From the NCBI GenBank assembly GCA_017959195.1, contig JAGDBE010000012.1, positions 1-5,213 of the forward strand: a stretch of DNA of 5,213 nucleotides. The letters run 5' to 3'. This stretch comes from Clostridia bacterium (GTDB lineage Bacteria; Bacillota; Clostridia; Oscillospirales; CAG-382). The notes under the pieces are model-generated. The model worked only from the letters and a program-made list of their open reading frames with translations. It searched no databases and had not been told where the DNA came from. Shown piece after piece: positions 2,701 through 5,213 of this stretch. The translations under genes and the position numbers were made by a program. Within the stretch, counting starts at the first letter, position 1. Each line of letters opens with the position of its first letter.

Positions 2701-5213
2701 TTATTTTCCGCCTTCCATGCGGTAAAGGAACGTTACGGTTTCGGCGCGCGTGCATTTTTCGTTCGTACCGAAGGTCGTCGCCGTCGTTCCGATTGTAATG
2801 CCGTTTTCGTACGCCCAAATAACTGCCTTATGGTAGTATTCTCCCGCCTTTACGTCATTAAACGGGTTATTTCCCGTCTTGGGTTCGGGTGAGCCGGACA
2901 TGCGCCACAGGAACGTTACCATTTCGGCGCGTGTGCAGGTTTTGTCCGGGCTGAAGGCCGTCGCGGTCGTTCCGGTCGTGATTCCCTTTTCGTATGCCCA
3001 GAGAACTGCCTTATGGTAGTATTCTCCCGCCTTTACGTCGGTAAACGGAATTGTGGCGGAAGATTCCGGCGAGCCCGCCGTGCGCCACAGGAACGTTACC
3101 ATTTCGGCGCGCGTACAGGATTCTTCGGGGCTGAAGGTCGTCGCGGTAGTTCCGGTTGTGATATTTCTTCTGAGCGCCCACATAACCGGTTCAAAGAAGT
3201 AATCGGCGGGTTTTACGTCGGTGAACGGGTTGTTGAATCCTGCGCCGTAGCCCGAATCGTCCTTTACGAACGACGCGAACACTTCGACGCCGCCTTTCGG
3301 CATTATAAACGAAATTTCGCCGTTTGCGTTTCTTACCTGAATTTCTTTTCCGTTTTCGTTTATCACGGTAATCTTTTCAAGTCTGTATCCTTCGTTCGGA
3401 ACAGCATTTATTCTTACCGTTGCGCCCTCTTTTGCAGATTTGGGAGTGATTTGCACCGTTCCGTTTTCGGTCTGCGCGGAAATTATCTTATAAGAAGCTT
3501 CCGGCTCGATTATGCTTACGCTTCCGCCTGCGGATTTTCTCGTCCACTGTGCGAAAATTTCGCCGTCTGCTTCAAATAAGGTATCGGTCGTAACCTCTTT
3601 TCCTCCCGTTTTTTCGGTAAACCAGCCGTTAAATGTGTGGTTGCTTCTTTCGGGAACGGGAAGGCTGTCGAGTTTTCCGAACTTATTGGTAACACCGCTT
3701 TCGGGCGTTACTCTGCCGTTATTTGCATTGAATTTAACGGTATGCGGGTCATAAGCCACGTAAACTTTTATTTTGAGTTTTATCTTGCCGGGAGTAAGCT
3801 CGGATTTTACCGTTTGAGAGTTTCCGTTTACGGAAACGTTCACGCTGTCCGCAAACACGTATCCTCTCTCGAGCGTGAGCATTACGTTCAGGAAGTAGTC
3901 GCTTCCCGCCTCGAATTTTTCGACGGGCTGTCCGTTTTTGTCGGTCCAGAATGCGTCATCAACGGTATAATGTTCGCCGTCCGCAATCTCGGGCTCAAAC
4001 ACGCCGTCTTTGTCGTTCGGAATCGGGAAATCCGTGATGGAAACGGTTCCGAGAACGGAAGCGTTCCCCTCGATACGCACGTTAAAGAAAACTCTCAGCT
4101 CGCCCGTAGGCTTGCCGTCGTTGTCAAGCACCTTTTCGGCCTTTACAAACGTGCCGTTCGTAATATTGAAGTTGACATTTTCATCAAGCGTCGCTCCGTT
4201 TAACGGAATAACCAGAACGCTGCCGGTAAAGGTGAAACCGCTCGAATAAACACCCTCAAACCATTCCTGTTTTTCGCTCAGTTCAAGGCTTTCGGCGTAT
4301 TTATCCGGGACAATGATACAGCTTTCGGTATCGTAGGAAATTTCAACGTTGTTTCCTATCGTCGCCGTATTTTCGCCGCCCATGGGAATATTTACAACGG
4401 TAAAGGAACCGCTGACCGCAATCGTAAGATTTTCCGTTACGGTCTTGTAAAGAACCGTGTCTTTCGGCGTATAGGTTGCGGAGAAGCTGTTATATCCGAC
4501 GTTTCCGATACCCGTCGCAGGCGGGTCGTTCCAAGTCCAGCCGTCGGGCAGCGTTACGTCCGCAAGCGTCTTTCCGTAAGCCGCTTTCAGTTCCGCGGGT
4601 ACGGAGTATTCCGGCGAAATTTGCTTTGTATAAGTATTATTGAAATTCAGACTGCTGAATTCTTCGGTCGGCGTAACCGTAAGTTCGTCATCGCCACGAT
4701 TATAGGAAACGATGACTGTTACCGTATACTCTGTCTCGTCGATCGTTACACCCGGGATATTCGTGCCGTTCTGTTTTACGGTATAGACGTGCGTGCCTAC
4801 ATCATTGCTGCCGTAGTCGATCTGCGTGAAAAAGATCTCCCCGGTCGCGTCGTTTTGCGCAGTCGATGTGATAATTCCGTCTATTAAAACCTCAAAGGTG
4901 AATACGTCGCTGTCTGTCAGCGGTCTGCCGTCGAGGTTTACTTTGCCGCTGAAAGTGATATTACCGGTTACGTCGTCCGGAACGTAGTTCGGATCTTCAT
5001 CGTAGGTGTAAACGAGGAAGGTGTCTTCGTTTATAAATTCATTTTTCCAGCTTCCCGATTTGAGAAAGCCTTTTGCCGGTTTGTCGCCTACCGCCGGATA
5101 ATCATTAGGAGTTATCAATATAGAACCCTCGTCGGAATAATATGAAGCCGGAAACGTTATATCGCCGTCCGTACCGTCATTCCACGTACCGTTTACAACT
5201 CTGAACGAAAACT
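2701..5213 (-). CDS. Modular SLH-anchored surface protein (C-terminal part, N-terminus off window)
   Basis: The frame is open from the stop at 2703-2701 to the right edge, giving 836 residues. Numbered from the edge, the order is: 'VVNGTW' repeat (about 4-75), FctA/Spy0128-type pilin domain (82-194), Ig-like repeat with YGKTLADVTLPDGWTW (198-266), an unnamed beta-rich region (267-488), InlB B-repeat (489-557), a Gly/Ser linker, divergent InlB-like repeat (574-648), and three SLH domains (661-834). There is no LPXTG motif or C-terminal membrane anchor. SLH domains bind pyruvylated secondary cell-wall polymers non-covalently, so the protein should be displayed outside the cell with its repeats projecting. 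This domain set is typical of adhesins and stalk-like proteins, but a ligand cannot be deduced. The signal peptide, promoter and any effector domain lie outside the window. A TTG at 5118-5116 is not the start, because coding-like repeat sequence continues upstream of it. The bidirectional terminator at 2660-2691 ends its transcript. Confidence 0.93.
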   Translation of the reverse strand, partial: FSFRVVNGTWNDGTDGDITFPASYYSDEGSILITPNDYPAVGDKPAKGFLKSGSWKNEFINEDTFLVYTYDEDPNYVPDDVTGNITFSGKVNLDGRPLTDSDVFTFEVLIDGIITSTAQNDATGEIFFTQIDYGSNDVGTHVYTVKQNGTNIPGVTIDETEYTVTVIVSYNRGDDELTVTPTEEFSSLNFNNTYTKQISPEYSVPAELKAAYGKTLADVTLPDGWTWNDPPATGIGNVGYNSFSATYTPKDTVLYKTVTENLTIAVSGSFTVVNIPMGGENTATIGNNVEISYDTESCIIVPDKYAESLELSEKQEWFEGVYSSGFTFTGSVLVIPLNGATLDENVNFNITNGTFVKAEKVLDNDGKPTGELRVFFNVRIEGNASVLGTVSITDFPIPNDKDGVFEPEIADGEHYTVDDAFWTDKNGQPVEKFEAGSDYFLNVMLTLERGYVFADSVNVSVNGNSQTVKSELTPGKIKLKIKVYVAYDPHTVKFNANNGRVTPESGVTNKFGKLDSLPVPERSNHTFNGWFTEKTGGKEVTTDTLFEADGEIFAQWTRKSAGGSVSIIEPEASYKIISAQTENGTVQITPKSAKEGATVRINAVPNEGYRLEKITVINENGKEIQVRNANGEISFIMPKGGVEVFASFVKDDSGYGAGFNNPFTDVKPADYFFEPVMWALRRNITTGTTATTFSPEESCTRAEMVTFLWRTAGSPESSATIPFTDVKAGEYYHKAVLWAYEKGITTGTTATAFSPDKTCTRAEMVTFLWRMSGSPEPKTGNNPFNDVKAGEYYHKAVIWAYENGITIGTTATTFGTNEKCTRAETVTFLYRMEGGK
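2710..2868 (-). other. SLH domain 3 (protein C-terminus)
   Basis: Residues 782-834 read NPFNDVKAGEYYHKAVIWAYENG, then ITIGTTATTFGT, and CTRAETVTFLYRMEG, with TRAE at 821-824. The protein ends two residues later, the usual arrangement when three SLH domains form the C-terminal wall anchor. Confidence 0.95.
2821..3111. repeat. Tandem DNA repeat within the SLH-coding region
   Basis: A 36-base block at 2821-2856 recurs identically at 3004-3039 (offset 183). A 31-base block at 2901-2931 recurs identically at 3081-3111 (offset 180). The two offsets differ by one codon. A weaker third copy of the second block lies near 2717-2749. The repeats are coding and reflect duplication of SLH modules. Confidence 0.9.
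2890..3051 (-). other. SLH domain 2
   Basis: Residues 721-774 read IPFTDVKAGEYYHKAVLWAYEKG, then ITTGTTATAFSP, and CTRAEMVTFLWRMSG, with TRAE at 760-763. It shares long identical DNA blocks with copies 1 and 3. The GSPE tail after the domain is repeated after copy 1. Confidence 0.95.
3070..3231 (-). other. SLH domain 1
   Basis: Residues 661-714 begin NPFTDVKPADYFFEPVMWA, continue with an ITTGTTATTFSP turn, and end CTRAEMVTFLWRTAG. The TRAE motif (700-703) is intact; its Arg and Glu-side residues are the part of SLH domains that contacts the secondary cell-wall polymer. This copy is the most divergent of the three in its first half, with MWALRRN where copies 2 and 3 have WAYEKG or WAYENG. Confidence 0.95.
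3268..3492 (-). other. Divergent InlB B-repeat-like domain
   Basis: Residues 574-648 show the pattern YKIISAQTENGTVQITP, then KEGATVRINAVPNEGYRLEK, and end FIMPKGGVEVFASF. The 'NG-v---p--a-eG-tV-i-a-P--GY-l--i ... f-MP-gdV-v-a-F' layout is typical of the divergent InlB-like repeat often placed just before SLH domains. Confidence 0.8.
3541..3747 (-). other. InlB B-repeat (Listeria-Bacteroides repeat)
   Basis: Residues 489-557 begin with HTVKFNANNGRVTP and close with HTFNGWFTEKTGGKEV and a final EIFAQWT strand. This is the diagnostic order of the InlB B-repeat: V-F--N-G, then F-GW-t---gG, then -yAqW. In internalin B and clostridial proteins it is a beta-grasp-like spacer or adhesion module. 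It is followed by a Gly/Ser-containing linker of about 16 residues. Confidence 0.85.
3748..4413 (-). other. Unrecognised beta-rich region of the surface protein
   Basis: Residues 267-488 match no module I can name with confidence. The first half (about 267-385) alternates hydrophobic and polar residues as in beta strands and includes a single Cys in the segment ESCIIVPDKY. The second half (about 390-488) has the pattern YTVDDAFWTDKNG, FEAGSDYFLNVMLTLERGYVF and a VNVSVNG strand. This second half recalls S-layer-associated repeats of the form 'W-d-nG--v--F-aG--Y---v-L---GY-Fa---v-vnG'. It may therefore be one unknown domain plus one spacer repeat. Confidence 0.5.
4414..4620 (-). other. Bacterial Ig-like/MBG-like repeat
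   Basis: Residues 198-266 carry the pattern AAYGKTLADVTLPDGWTW, then a VGYNSFSATYTPKDT strand and LYKTVTENLTIAV. Repeats with 'YGktLaDVtLP-GWtW ... G--tF-AtYTPkDt-nY' are common in Firmicutes surface proteins and form beta-sandwich spacers. It is a single copy here. Confidence 0.65.
4630..4968 (-). other. FctA/Spy0128-type pilin isopeptide domain with Glu-to-Gln change
   Basis: This segment fits the streptococcal pilin isopeptide-linkage family: strand with SGKVNLDGRPL, then FTFEVLIDG, a NDATGEIFFTQIDY turn, GTHVYTV, an EYTVTVIV strand, and the closing FNNTY. The bond-forming Lys is residue 90 and the Asn residue 192, numbered from the edge. The position where family members carry the catalytic Glu (pattern YTVxE) holds Gln147, encoded at 4773-4771. 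In the family, Lys and Asn form an internal covalent bond that stiffens the domain and needs that Glu. Domain assignment is good; whether a bond forms is open. Confidence 0.78.
4987..5211 (-). other. Surface-protein repeat of the 'VVNGTW...DG' type (truncated by edge)
   Basis: Residues 1-75 from the edge read FRVVNGTWNDGTDGD, then a YPAVGDKP turn and a KSGSWKN strand. I recognise this roughly 70-residue pattern (ngtW-DGt ... PavG-kP ... G-W) as a repeat frequent in clostridial cell-surface proteins next to pilin and InlB-type modules. More copies may lie beyond the edge. It has no known enzymatic residues and presumably acts as a stalk unit. Confidence 0.6.

Noticed and set aside
2710..3231. 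Regularly spaced direct repeats of about 180 bases, considered as a CRISPR-like or mobile array
   Set aside because: The period, length and reading frame match three SLH domains; there are no variable spacers of CRISPR size.
3013..4203. Long plus-strand open frames antisense to the surface protein gene (3013-3579 and 3637-4203)
   Set aside because: They have no ribosome sites, no recognisable domains, and arise from the codon bias of the real minus-strand gene.
5116..5118. TTG as a possible start codon of the surface protein, with a GAGGG-like sequence 7 bases upstream
   Set aside because: The frame stays open to the window edge, the upstream residues match a known surface-protein repeat, and a start here would give a secreted protein with no signal peptide.

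Overview
The window looks like a chromosomal segment from a Gram-positive Firmicute of class Clostridia, most likely an uncultured gut or rumen-type lineage. This rests on strong AGGAG-type ribosome binding sites, near-consensus sigma-A promoters, a secreted protein anchored by SLH domains with the 'CTRAE' signature common in Clostridia, an NrnA-type DHH phosphoesterase, and an alpha/beta hydrolase followed by a probable MurF-like ligase. No species-level call is possible from sequence alone.

Layout. Positions 1-932 (minus strand) hold a two-gene unit: an alpha/beta hydrolase, then after a 2-base gap the first 48 residues of a membrane-anchored protein that I tentatively read as a MurF-like Mur ligase. 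Positions 933-1102 are a compact divergent promoter region with one strong promoter on each strand. Positions 1103-2652 (plus strand) hold a small six-helix membrane protein and an NrnA-like nanoRNase/pAp phosphatase, separated by 8 bases with the second ribosome site overlapping the first stop codon. Positions 2660-2691 are a perfect hairpin with U-tracts on both sides that can terminate both converging units. Positions 2701-5213 (minus strand) are the C-terminal 836 residues of a large modular surface protein whose N-terminus lies beyond the right edge. Reading N to C it has a 'VVNGTW' repeat, an FctA/Spy0128-type pilin domain, an Ig-like repeat, about 220 beta-rich residues I cannot name, an InlB B-repeat, a divergent InlB-like repeat and three SLH domains.

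How the genes relate. The left unit is probably linked to cell-envelope (peptidoglycan) synthesis, the middle unit to nucleotide and nanoRNA turnover plus an unassigned membrane function, and the right gene to the cell surface. The three units are transcriptionally separate, and nothing seen ties them into one pathway. The most interesting points are the pilin domain, where the Lys and Asn of the isopeptide bond are present but the expected catalytic Glu reads as Gln; the unnamed beta-rich segment; and the tight pairing of a small S-component-like membrane protein with a DHH phosphoesterase. I saw no mobile element, CRISPR array, RNA gene or defence system, and no gene-free stretch exceeds 300 bases.
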